The notes beneath the pieces are model-generated. The model made no database searches and was not told where the DNA came from. It saw only the letters and a list, made by a program, of their open reading frames with translations. A program made the translations under genes and the position numbers. From Cruorifilaria tuberocauda (lineage: Eukaryota > Nematoda > Chromadorea > Rhabditida > Onchocercidae), in the NCBI GenBank assembly GCA_013365365.1, contig JABVXU010000330.1, forward strand, positions 1 to 62,480: a DNA stretch of 62,480 bases, written 5' to 3'. Of the stretch, positions 24,859 through 36,660 are shown piece after piece (positions within the stretch are counted from its first letter, which is position 1; each line of letters begins with the position of its first letter).

Positions 24859-25469
24859 ATTTAATACATAACTGGTTTTTTTATTTGTAGAAGGTCAGCG
24901 AGATATAAATATTTTAAATTGCTCAGTATGTACGGTTTATTGTTTTTCTTTATGACAGTAGCATTTCGATGACTTAGCATAATGTGCATTTATGCCTTCT
25001 CTTCGTTTATGTCATTTGTATAAATAAATACTTTGTTACTCATGTGTTATTCAATTACTAATTTAATTTCTATTCATTTTTTCCGTCTAAGAGTTGTTTT
25101 AATATTGGACATATTTTTCACTAAAGATTTTTCAATGTTGGACATATTATTTTGTTAGCAGTTTGTTATTTGTGATAATCTTCAGTTCTATGAATTTGTT
25201 ATCTTTGTTATGTATGAAATGAAAAAAAAAATCTTAATAAAATTTAAATAATTAATTTTTTGGAAATATTTAAATGCTATGGAAGCATTCATATTGTCAT
25301 TTATCGTTCATAAAACATTTTTCCTAAAAAGGTATGTACATTTTATTGATTAACTGCTTTCATAGTTCTTTCCATTTCATTCCGCGCAAGGTTTGGATTT
25401 TCGGAACAGTAAATTAGCTAAAAAAATTGCAAGCGCATATAAATTTAGTTATAGCTTCTGTTTCGATTG

Positions 25470-27980
25470 ATGAGTGCGGAATTTTTATGGAAGATAAATA
25501 GGCAATGGGCACGACGTATTCGTGTTGGTGTAATTGGATCAACAGTAATATCAGTTCCATCCATATATTTATTGGCGAATGGACCATATTTGAAGGAATA
25601 TTTTGAAAAACGATATGATGTCCTTAGTGTGATACCCAGTCATCTGCAGCAAATTATTGACTCAGTAAGTTGTACAAAGATTTCAATTGGATCAGTTAAT
25701 TTGATTCCTGCGAATTCAGTTTTATATGTGAACCTTTCGAACTAATGGATTTTATATTTTACTCTCACCATCTAGTTCCTTCTAATTATAGTATAGATTT
25801 CTTACTGAAAAATATTTATTATACTGATCAATATCGCAGTAAGCAGTTAAATATTGCAGGAATATGAAAACTTTTTGATGTCAAATGACCGAATACGAAA
25901 AAAAAAGCGGATCACTTTTTATTGTTCAACCTCTGAAGGTAAAGTATGATCTAATATCAATAAACGAAAATAAGTTAGTCTCCAACAGTTCTTTATGTTT
26001 TGAGTACTAAGCCATATTTAGTAATGCTTCTGATAATATTTTTGGATAATTTGACTTTCATACTTCTTCTAATCTTCTACTTTTAATTTTTCAAATTCGA
26101 AAGTACTGGAAAAAATATTTGCAGTTCGAATGAAGATAGAATTTGAAATGCTTTGCATAAGACAGTTTTTTAGTTAACCGTTGTCATGTTGTGACTGAAT
26201 TGAAATGAAAGACTGTTTTCAGTGTATTTGGATTCTGTAACACATGGAGCCCTGAATAGCCCTTGGGGTGCCCGGACAGCTCTACCATTTTATGCTCAAT
26301 TTCAAACGTTCAACGAAGCTTATGATTATTGCAAGAAGAAACTGGAACCGATGTTATTCATGGGTGAGCAAGCATGCGTCATTTGGGATTCAGACGTTGG
26401 TCGGCAGATAATTGAAACGTTCGTTCTCAGTGAAGATGTTGGTGCATTTTGTTTTCCGTTAGCCATCTTCATCACTATCCTTTTGAGACAACTATATTGG
26501 GAATTAGGAATAAATTTTTATTCACTAAATTTATCATAATGATTTTTGATATCGGTTTTAAACGTTGTCATTAGTTTGAGATTAAGATATTTTTCATTGC
26601 AATTATATGCTTGTTGAGTATGAAAAGGCATATTTTGTATGTTTTCAAGACGTATATATGCATACATGTGAGATGCATATGTACATTTTTCGCCTTTTAA
26701 CTAATGGTATAAAAAGGAATCTAATTTTTTCAATAAGAAAAGTTAAACCAGAAGGATTGTAAAGTTTATAATTTACCGCTTTGAGGAAATTTCAAAAAAG
26801 GTAAACATAGAGAGATACCAAAAAGAGAGATGTGAAATGAGAAGTTTCAGTTTGAAAAAGAAGACCATTTTGCTTTCTTTTTTGCTTTCTTGCGAATTGT
26901 TTAAGTTTTAATCTTTCAGGCTATAAGATTCCTGATACGGCGTGACTTGACGGCGCATGAAGCTATAAAAAGAACGGCTTTATTTGCATTTTACTGGTTT
27001 TGTTATACGAGTATTGCTTTCATGCTGGCCCAAATCATAGTACATTATTATTTTACCAACAGTGTGCTGTGGTTTTGTGGACTGTCCTTTGCTCTGAACA
27101 CACCAGCATGTTGGGGCAGTGTACAGAATGCCAAACTTGATTGGTAAACTTATGAAATAGTCATTAACACGTATCTCTCCCAAAATTGATTGAGAGACTA
27201 AATGTCTCTCGATTTTCAGGCACATTTAAGCACTTTGCTCATCGCAACATATTCTATTTTATTCATAATCATGATTAACCAATCCAGATTTTTAAGGCAT
27301 ACCATCGACCAATCAGCTGATGCCGATGCTGCTCGTGCTTCATTGGTACATGGAAGAGGTGGTAAAGAGTATTATCAAAAAATCCTAAAGCGAAATCGGT
27401 AATTTCGTTAATGATAATTGAATGAAAGAGAAATGCTGTTCTTCAATTTAGATTATTAAAACAACGTCTCCCCATCATAACAAAAACACACTGGCAGTTT
27501 TGTCTCCCATACTTCGAATTTGTTTACATGATTTCTGTTATATTTATTTATGGAGCATATATTTTCATGTTAACCCTGTTGGAAGAACAAAATAAAACCA
27601 ATTGTTCTTGCAAAAGCTCTAAGTATGATTTTCTCAATACAATTGGACAGTTAAGACTTGCATGATCAAATATATACTGAATCATTTGTAAAATTTATAA
27701 TTAATTTTATAATTTTATTACATCTTCTTGAAATACTAACACCAGAAATGAAATGTTTTAGTTAGCACTAATGGGATTAGGAGATAATAATGCTTTTTTC
27801 TGATGTAAACATACTTACAGATTGCTACGAGAGATGATTCGTGATGGTGTAAAGAAAGTGTCAGTTATAGGTAATCCAAAGAATTCTAATACCTCATTCT
27901 GGTCACGATATACAGCTCTGGTAGATTTGGATGCTGAAAATAAATTGCTGGATAAAATAAGTGCTACGGGCGATTCATGA
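25470..27980 (+). CDS. TMEM177-family protein, tandem copy B
   Basis: Exons 25470-25664, 25860-25938, 26223-26437, 26920-27143, about 27231-27398 and 27821-27980. With the 27231 acceptor the total is 1041 bases (346 aa). The N-terminus (LWKINRQWARRIRVGVIGST) has the basic-plus-hydrophobic start of TMEM177, followed by VIPSHLQQIID like the human PPQLQSLFQEV. Membrane segments lie in exons 4 and 5. The end (GGKEYYQKILKRNRLLREMI) matches the family's YxxxLxxNLxLR motif. The junction 27143/27231 uses a weak TTTAAG; the stronger TTTTCAG at 27219 would break the frame. An acceptor-like ATAG precedes the ATG by 15 bases. Likely mitochondrial inner membrane, by homology. Confidence 0.72.
27452..27665 (+). 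other. phase-compatible alternative last exon of TMEM177 copy B
   Basis: After TTTAG this 71-codon frame starts in the same phase and with almost the same bases (ATTATTAAA) as the conserved last exon at 27821 (ATTGCTACG). It encodes LLKQRLPIITKTHWQF, then a hydrophobic segment (FVYMISVIFIYGAYIFMLTL) and a Cys-rich tail, then a stop. If used it would replace the conserved C-terminus by an extra membrane helix. It is not recognised as any family and could be an unrelated or dead exon. Confidence 0.4.
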
Positions 27981-28654
27981 TTACGATTGCATCGAAATTG
28001 ATGAGAAGAAGAATATTTCTTGAAATATATCCTGAAATCAAACAGAATTCCTCAAAAGATATTTTTATACTTTGAAGATTTTTGTTTAATTTTTATAAAG
28101 TTTTTATTTCTTTATTCGTAAATCATATAATGTTTCAATTGATTGAGCAACACATTATAGTTGATTGAAAGTGTTATCAATCTAAACGCATTTCATACTG
28201 TGCAAAATATTGTGCGCTATCTAGATCATCAATCACCATTCACTTGATATTAAGGATGTTAAGATATTGTTAATTAATTAACCATCTTTATGCACAACTC
28301 TAGTTCTGCACGCAGTAATCGGTGTTATTCAGAGTCACGATATTATGCAGCAGTTTACTTTGACAATGTATTTAAATCTTTCGAATATTTTGTATGTCTT
28401 ATATTTTCAACTTTGAAAACATTTTGCTTTTAACTCTCGCTCAATTATTTTGCGAAAGTAAGTCAGTCCAATTTGGGAATTTTTTTTGTCGTAAAATGTA
28501 GATAAACATTTGCTATCCTTTAAATGCCAATTTGTGCACAATTTCTTAACGTTTCTCTCGATGGTTTTTTTCTTTTGTCCGTATCGTTTTAGAATGCAAT
28601 TAAATTAACTTTAGGTAACCATCTAGGCAAAAATTTTGTTAGGCACAACAAGTT

Positions 28655-28660
28655 TTTCAG
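28655..28660 (+). promoter_or_regulatory. trans-splice-like acceptor of pen-2
   Basis: TTTCAG lies 12 bases before the pen-2 ATG (28673). No in-frame start upstream is needed, because the protein begins at the family's usual place. It supports the start. Confidence 0.6.
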
Positions 28661-28672
28661 GATTTATTGGGA

Positions 28673-29369
28673 ATGGATTTGCAGAAGATGTCTAATACGG
28701 ATAAGGTGATACTTTGTAAACGTTATTTTTATATCGGTTTCGCTTTATTACCACTAGTTTGGATTGTCAATGCAATATGGTTTTTCGAGTCTGCATTCCT
28801 CGACAAACCGTCTCCGGTGCAAAAAACGATTAGACGATGTAGGTGTTCTGTGTAATATTTAAGATATTCTTCTTGAAAAAGATCTGCATGATTGTTTTTA
28901 GTTACGAATTAATGAATTACATATACATATCTAATTTATGCAAACTAATATTAGGTGAAGTCGCTTATATGACATACCAAAAGATGTAGATGGAATGTAT
29001 CCAGGATTTAAATGCAAGTGAAATATTTTCAAGCAGAGAGAAAAAGAAGCGGAGTGTTTGAGAAAATCGGAAATTATTATTCACCAACTATTTCTTAGGA
29101 ATTTTAGACTTGTGATTAGGTACATTTCTTCCATTTCTGATTATTGGAGAATTGATCATTCCACGAGTTCTTTGATTCTTCATTTGCGAGATTTGTTTGG
29201 ATTCGAAGTTTATTATTTATGCTTTTCAGATGTGTTGTATTCAATAATTGGTGCATCAGTATGGGTGTTAGCACTTATCACATGGGAAATATTTTTCCAG
29301 TTGGAGAGAGCCAAAGGACTGGATTGGACTGATCGATTATCTTTTGTATTTCCTGTCGGATATGTTTAA
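28673..29369 (+). CDS. pen-2: PEN-2, gamma-secretase subunit
   Basis: Two exons, 28673-28838 and 29230-29369, give 101 residues, the same length as human PEN-2. The N-terminus MDLQKMSNTDKVILCKRYF and the first hydrophobic segment ALLPLVWIVNAIWFFESAF are typical. The second exon gives the other membrane stretch (GASVWVLALITWEIFFQ) and ends DRLSFVFPVGYV, matching the conserved D-x-L-S-F-x-x-P C-terminus. PEN-2 is needed for presenilin endoproteolysis and gamma-secretase activity, which cleaves Notch (LIN-12/GLP-1) and other type I membrane proteins. The intron is 391 bases long. It lies 0.7 kb downstream of the TMEM177 pair on the same strand. Confidence 0.96.
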
Positions 29370-31779
29370 AAAGAGTGCTTGTGATCATTATTTAATGTAT
29401 TTTTTATATTGTTTCTATTCGTGTATCTTTTTCATTATATTGAAGCATGTTTCATCATTTATTTTTTCTTTTTGGAACTAGCGAAAATAACTTCTTGATA
29501 TATTTGTATATGTTTAATAAATATCAACAAAAAAGTACTCAACTGAATTGGAATTACTTTCTGTTATCAGCTGATAGAAGAATGTTTAAATGAAAATTTT
29601 ATCTCTATGTCCTTTCGCTCGATTACGAAAAGCATTAATTTTTGGCCAGGCGTGCTGGGAAGCTTTTTCAACTGATAAAATTTTGAGAGTTTGAACGAAC
29701 TAATAAACAGAAAGCCTTAAACAATATCAATCAATATGTTTCGATTGAAAATTTTGAAATCGCTGTGAATGTGCTTTTGTTTCCTTCGATTACTTTATTT
29801 GTTCATATATTTTTCCAGTTTATTATTTCGCTGAACTTTTCAACCGATTAGTATATAAGTTGTTCTTAAACACTGAAAAATGGTATTTTCATTTCGCGCA
29901 TTAACATTGTTGTCGCTAATGACCTGCATCAAGATGAATTAAATTTAATAGTGAACTCTAATTTCTGTTGCAGTTACCTTAAACATCATGCTTTGAAGCA
30001 TTAAAGATAAAAAAGGTGAATGAAGAGAAGAATCACACATTAATTGAGATAATATGCGATATGGGTGTTGATAGAACAAACGGCCGTTGAAGATTGCTAA
30101 TGCTGATATGGTTATCTCAGCTTATTTAGCATCAACTTAGCATGATCTTCCTCTCTTTAAAGAGAGAAACTTCATTATTCATTGAAGCAACATGCAACGA
30201 TATCCTCCATATCTTCTCTCCACTCATTTCATTGCAATAAACAAATTTCTTACTACAAGAAGTTTTTTTCTGACAAGACTGATAAATCATGGCTTCGGTG
30301 TACATAACGTATAAAATAAATGTTCAACTAATTCAGTTATTGATTGTCTTAATTGGAGAATGTAGCATTCCAATCATTTATAATAATCTATAATGATCAA
30401 GTTATGATTTTCTGTATTAAATTTTTTTATTGAGTAAAGACTACATGGAAATTTAAATTTGTGTTGTTTGCTTAAATACGTCTGTAACCTTTCCAAAAAT
30501 TTCTATGGTTGATAGGCTATTAATAGCATCATTCTCTCAAAATTAACTATGAGCCCTTTTCAAAATTTCATCTTTTTTTGTTAAAAATACCTCAATGAAT
30601 GATTGCAATGATGCGATATGCGATGAGTGATTGAATTATTTTGATTTCTTATCATTCACTCTTTGATATTGTATTATCGATTATAAATTTTGCTCAATTA
30701 AAATCATAGAAATCAACTCTATACAATAACAATTTAAAACAATTTTAAAAGCTTTCGAATCTTAATTTCAATTCAGATAGAAATTTCAACAATAAGTCTA
30801 TTCTTTCATATCCACTCGAGATAATGTCGAGATATCCGAGATTTACTTCCCGAAGTTTCGTTTCTAACGTACATTTCACCTAAACAGTTTCTACAAGCTT
30901 GCAATCTTCCTGCATGTTGAACTTCGTGTTTGCGATTTTTTTTTAAGATGTGATATGGGTTATATAAGCTGAAGGAAGATGCTGATAAATAACTTTAAAT
31001 GGATTGCTCCTGAGAAGGGAGCAACTGCTTCCCCTTATCTCATGAAATTGATAACGATGCTACAATAATAATAAACTTTAAAACCTTCTCCACAAAGTAT
31101 AATAATTTCTTCATTATCATTTTAATCCTTTACATAAACTTTTGCGGGTATAGCCTATAAATATCGAAAAGATCACTTCAAATTAGATAGATTCTTCAAA
31201 TTGTTTTCTTCTTTTAAAAAAGTATAAAAATAACTCATTACTTTTATTTTGGTATCAAATTGACGGTTAATCAATCAAAATAAATGTTGGATACTTCATT
31301 GAGAAATGAATACATTTGGATCAAAAATTTTTTTTCATCTATATTTATGCGGAAGCGAAATATTTATCTATTTGTAATAAAATTGTACGACCTTAAATTT
31401 CATACAAATTTTAACCGAAAGAGTTTTTTTATCAAAATTTTAATAGATATTGCGAGAATCCTCCATGGCTTTTTATATTAAGAATCTTCTCGTTTACATA
31501 AATACATTTCTTATATATATCGTTTAATTAACCTGTTATCTGACCACATTCACCAATGATTACAATTTCTGGAAATCTCTTAAATACTACTGAAGACTTG
31601 CGTTCCTCTCAAATTAAATTCTGTGGAATAAAATTCAACCGTGCTATTTAATTTAGAAAATGTTTGAATACTGTAAATGGTTTAAGTTGAAGTAAAAATG
31701 CTGCTTTTTTATCCGTTTTCTCAAACACATTATTTAATTTTAAAATTTGATTTCAGACCATCAATATAAACATAATATA
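29370..31779. other. intergenic region between pen-2 and the TMEM144-like gene
   Basis: 2.4 kb with no recognised exon. It has a perfect 16-base palindrome, CTCTCTTTAAAGAGAG, at 30151-30166. The ORF near 31284-31481 has no recognisable feature. Confidence 0.5.
31751..31756 (+). promoter_or_regulatory. trans-splice-like acceptor of the TMEM144-like gene
   Basis: TTTCAG, followed 24 bases later by the ATG at 31780. It marks the probable 5' end of the mature messenger. Confidence 0.5.
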
Positions 31780-34174
31780 ATGTCATCAAGCAATACATTA
31801 AAAGGATTAGCCGCCTGTGGCATTTCAACTTGTTTATTTGGATCTTTATTTGTACCCATCAAGCGATTTGATCCTGGTGATGGTTAGCTTTTTTTTCTTA
31901 CAAACTTTTTAATTTAATCAATTTAATTTGCTATAGTTTTAAAAAAATTGAAGCAAAGCAATTAGCTGCCATTTTGTTATTTAATCTCATTTAATTTACT
32001 TACCTTAAATATTGTTTACCGCAACAATTTGCCCTTAATTAATAAATATTTTATTCATTATTTCTTTCACCTGAAAGAGATTTCTGCAGGTTTCTTCTCA
32101 CAATGGATAATGGTTACGGCGATCTTTCTGGTTGGGATGATAATTAATACTTATGAAGGTTTCCCTCAATTTTATCCACTCGCAATGCTTGGTGGTGTAT
32201 TTTGGGCATTTGGTAAGTTATTAAGATTTTTTCTTGTGAAGAAAAATTTCGAAAATAGTATGAGACTTTACAAGAATTATTTCTGAATACTGAATAAAAT
32301 AAATTGAAAATTCATATGAAAGATACAAGTATGATAGATATGCCTAAGACATATTTGTGATCAAATATATAAAGATTTCTTTTTGGAACTTTTAATCATC
32401 AGTTTTGATATTTAAATTGTTACATATCTTTCAATACTCCTGTAAAGCGGAATTATTCGAATTTCAGGAAATGCAATGGCAATACCGATTTTCAAATTAA
32501 TTGGTATGGGTATGACTCTGCTGATATGGGGCATGGCTAGTTGCCTAATGGGTTGGGCAAGTAGTCGTTTTGGCTTATTTGGACTAAAAAAAAATGTCCC
32601 AAACGATGTTACTCTAAATTATATTGGCTTGTTGCTTATTCTTTTCGGGTAAGTTACCCTTATGATTTTTAAGAATTTCCTCACAACTTTACATAGCTTT
32701 TCCGTAACAGTTCAAATGCTAACTTATTTTCTATATAAATTCTACATTTTTCGTTGTAGTTCTTTTAAAAAGAACAGGATTAAACTATTTTTCAGTGGAA
32801 TGCTATTTTCGTTTATAAAACCAATTTCGAAGAGTGATGATGACCTGAATGAAATTCAAGGAAAGAGAAAAATGGAATCGGTAACGGATGCGGAATCGTC
32901 TGTTTTACCGTTGAAATTAAGTGGGAACAGTTATGAAGAAAGGAAACTGTTTCAAACTAATGATAAAAAGAAGAATGGTTCAACAAAGAAGCGAATGCTG
33001 TAAGCATTTTTGATAATTTTATCAAAGACTATTTCGAGTTATTTCATTTTTACAAAATCACTCTTTGCTAATATGGCGCAAATCACTCTGAATCCTAATG
33101 TACGAACTTAATTGCCTGATTCGACTTTCTTCGTCATATATGATTGTATGACCCTATTAATCCCTATGGTTTGATACTATTAAGCATCTTAATGAAATTA
33201 CCGATTTGGGTTTTTATGTTCCTCACTTACAATTAACCAAAAATGATGATCCAGTAAGAGTACGACAGAAAAGTTGCACAAGTAATAGTTGATGCGATAA
33301 ATCTTTTCTAAATTTTTTCAGAAAATCGTTTTCAATGAAACAAAAACAATAATTTCAATTTCAGTGGTGTAGCATTGTCGCTGTTTGCAGGTCTACTCTA
33401 CGGATTAACATTTGTTCCTGTTATTTATGTTCAAGAACATCCTGATCAGGTCACTCTTCCATTTCATTATTATAACATCGAAATTGCATTTAAATGCAGT
33501 ACTATTCTCAATCATAGAAATATTCTACTAAATTGAAATTATTTTTTTGTTTTGATAATAACAATATCTACATTTCTTGTATCAATGCTTTTTGTCATTG
33601 TAGTTTGCTGGTGCTTCATCGGAAGCATTACCATATGTTTTTGCTCATTTTACTGGGATCTTCGTCACCAGTACCATTATTTTGGTGGTATATGCAGTGA
33701 TTAAATGTAATAGACCAATAATCAATCAACAAATTATCTTACCTGCCTTTACTTCAGGTATTATGTGGGCTATTGCACAGACTTCATGGTAATCGTTTTA
33801 TATTTTTTATAGCAAATAATAGCAAGATTTAAATTAGTTGAATGAATGATAATGAGACTGAATATGTCTTAAATCACTAATCAACATTTTTTGTTTATGC
33901 TAAAAAGCAACAAATACAAAGAGACACGCTACCATTTAATTGATATTTGTAAATAAAATAATACTTAATAAATTTCAGGTTCATTGCAAACAACTATATC
34001 ACTCAATCAATATCATTTCCTATCAATAGTATGGTACCTGGTATCATTGGAGCTCTTTGGAGTGTAATCTATTTCAAAGAAATTTGCGGTTCTCGAAATT
34101 TGAGGATTTTATCCATAGCTATAGTAATTACTATTGCAGGTGCTATAATAATCGGTTTATCAAAGGATCTCTAA
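31780..34174 (+). CDS. TMEM144-family multi-pass transporter-like protein
   Basis: Exons 31780-31882, 32090-32212, 32468-32648, 32796-32999, 33365-33449, 33604-33788 and 33979-34174 join in phase, 1077 bases and 358 aa (human TMEM144 is 345). About ten hydrophobic segments are visible, in drug/metabolite-transporter style. Family marks: GSLFVPIKRFDPGDGFFSQW near the start, PLAMLGGVFWAFGNAMAIP, the second-half signature GLLYGLTFVPVIYVQ, and the end PGIIGALWSVIYFKEI with GLSKDL. Exon 4 adds a polar cytosolic loop of about 60 residues rich in Lys, Glu and Ser. The family is related to sugar transporters, but the substrate is not known to me. The gene is convergent with fem-2 downstream. Confidence 0.9.
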
Positions 34175-36660
34175 AGAAAATCAAATATTACCTTAACTCT
34201 TCGATCAATGCCATCATTTCACTGCTTCACCACAGGTCTTTTGTCAAGAATCCTTACCTCAAATTTGGATGGAAAACTATTTTTATAGACTTTCTTTTCA
34301 AATTCTCTGAATTATCAATAAGTCATGTAATTCCACTGATGATAATTTTAAGTGCAAAAAATCTGAGAAATATTGGTGTAAATGGAAATTTTGTAATAAA
34401 ATAATAAATATGAGCATTAATCAAATGATCTACTGACTTGATCAACAAAAACTATTTTTTGTAAATTTTTTTATGTCTTTCAAACACAACTGTAAACTTT
34501 CCAACTTATAAAAAAGCAACTGATAATTTAGAATCGGTTTCTCTTTTTTCAAGCGAAACACTTTTGAGGCGACTCACTTACTTCAACGAACATGGATTTT
34601 AGTTATTTTTTAATGGTTATTATAGACGAAAAAAATAGAAATTTCAGTCATCTGAAACGTGTTCTGCGCATATCTAGCCCGCTTATATCATCCTCATTAA
34701 GTGATAGCAATCGATATCATTCGAATTTTGTATTTTGAAAAATTCATGAAATGCAAAGTGCCTGTTGACAAGATGTAATTTATTCAAATTAGTTGGAAAA
34801 ATATCTTGAAGATGCTTTCATTTTCCTTTGTATAATGTCTCACAATAATAATTATAGTAGTAACCGCAATAAAATATTCTTACGATATCATAATTCAATT
34901 TAATCGTTATCAAAAATGTTGTCATCATTCTCTCTATTTCTATCAATTCAGAAAAATTATCAATACATCTCAAAATTACGGAAAAATTAGTGTCGCCTTG
35001 TACATATCATGTTCCAGAAACTACAACTGTAATCTGAAAGACGAATTTAAAGTGTGAGGGACAATTCCGTCTCACTTTTTTAGCTTTTAAACATGGGCAA
35101 TTCCACTTATACTCTTAGCATTTGTTACTGTCAATGAAGTTGAATTGTCCTTCACAATGAAAACGAATCTATCTTTTCCCGGATACCTGATGGAACCTAA
35201 GAAATTCTCGCATATACATACCACGAAATGTACAAGCTGCTGATAAAATGAATTCATCAAATTATAGCAACAAAAATTAGCTCAATCAATGTAATATTAT
35301 GAAAGTACAAAAATGTCAATTAAACGAAATGACATGACTTTAGCTGTTTATTATTCTATTGATGACTACCATTATTGCATCAGCAAAAGAAACGCTGCTC
35401 AGATGCATCCGCAATTCATCCTATTTCCCCTCAGACACTATTAGGCTATCATTCCAGTTTTGCTGTTGGGAACTTAAATTTTCTGAAATGCAATTGAGGC
35501 AACAATTGCTCTCTACAACTCCTCCAATATCTCACTCCAATTGTAATGAAGATGCAAATTTAAGTATTGAATAAATTGTGGATGGTTGAAGGGAGAAAGG
35601 AAATGAACTGAGCAAATTAGAGCTTGATTATTGTTATTTACACTCATATATTGCACTGATGACTGATTAAATGATGAATTGAAGATAAAGAACAACCCTG
35701 CATACCATTGAATTTCCTCTTCATCGTCTACCAGGTTTATTCAATTCTAAAAGTCAATAAGGAATTTTCTTTTAATTTTTAAATTTGATTTATCAAATAA
35801 TGATCTTTTGTCTTAACATTGCGTTGCAGATGGTGCCATGTTTCTACGGGATGTAACTGAAGTGCGAAAGCAATGACCAAGAATGATCCTACCTTGTACA
35901 AATCATACTTATATTTACATCAACTGCGAATTTATACAAAATATATGAAGCGTCTGGAAACACGAATAACATCAAAAGTAAACATAAATTTGCAACAAAA
36001 CATTTAATATGAAGATGATATCAATCAAAATAGATATGCGAACCAGAAGAAGTAATTCATTTCAAAAAACTTTGTGCGTAAATACTGGACAAAGACTGGA
36101 ATCTTAGATTTTTTTTAAAAAATTCCTGCAAAGTGGAGTAATGAACAAAGACAAAATCACACAGTTAATTAGGCTCAATTCCTCCTAAAAATCAGTTCTA
36201 AGTCATAAACAAAGCTATCAAAATAGATTACGATAAATGGTGAGATTCAACAGCAATTGCATAAAAATCTTGCAAAAAGTTGAAAAGATGATGTTCGTCA
36301 GAAAAGAATGTTGGTTTAGCAAGAGAAAAATAAACAGCATTCAGAAAAAGAATTTACAAGAAAACAGAATCTGAAACTATATAATAGTGACAGAACTAAA
36401 TGCGAAATGTAAACAATACAGATGTCAGATGAAATAAAATTTCTTCCGTTCTTTGACTCAGTCGTAATATTAAAAACTCAGGAACATTTTTGAATTAATA
36501 AGTAAATGCAACAAACCTAAAACGACTTATCTGATGAGAATCAAACATATAGTATGTAAGACTAACACCAGAGAGTACTTTATAAGGCACATTTGGACAA
36601 AAAAACCAACCAATAATCTGTAATCTTCTCTAAAGGAAGGTAATTCTTTAAAATTACAAA
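34175..36660. other. convergent intergenic region between the TMEM144-like gene and fem-2
   Basis: 2.5 kb with no recognised exon. The ORF at 35359-35574 (71 codons) has no motif and no supporting splice context. Both flanking genes end here. Confidence 0.5.

Noticed and set aside
30151..30166. Perfect 16-base palindrome CTCTCTTTAAAGAGAG
   Set aside because: Noted as structure only; too short and isolated to call a terminator, attachment site or regulatory element.
32662..33003. 113-codon plus-strand ORF taken whole
   Set aside because: Its first half is intron; only 32796-32999 is coding in the TMEM144-like gene, as shown by the acceptor and phase.
34057..34404. 115-codon plus-strand ORF overlapping the end of the TMEM144-like gene
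   Set aside because: Different frame from the conserved last exon, with no hydrophobic or family pattern; a shadow.
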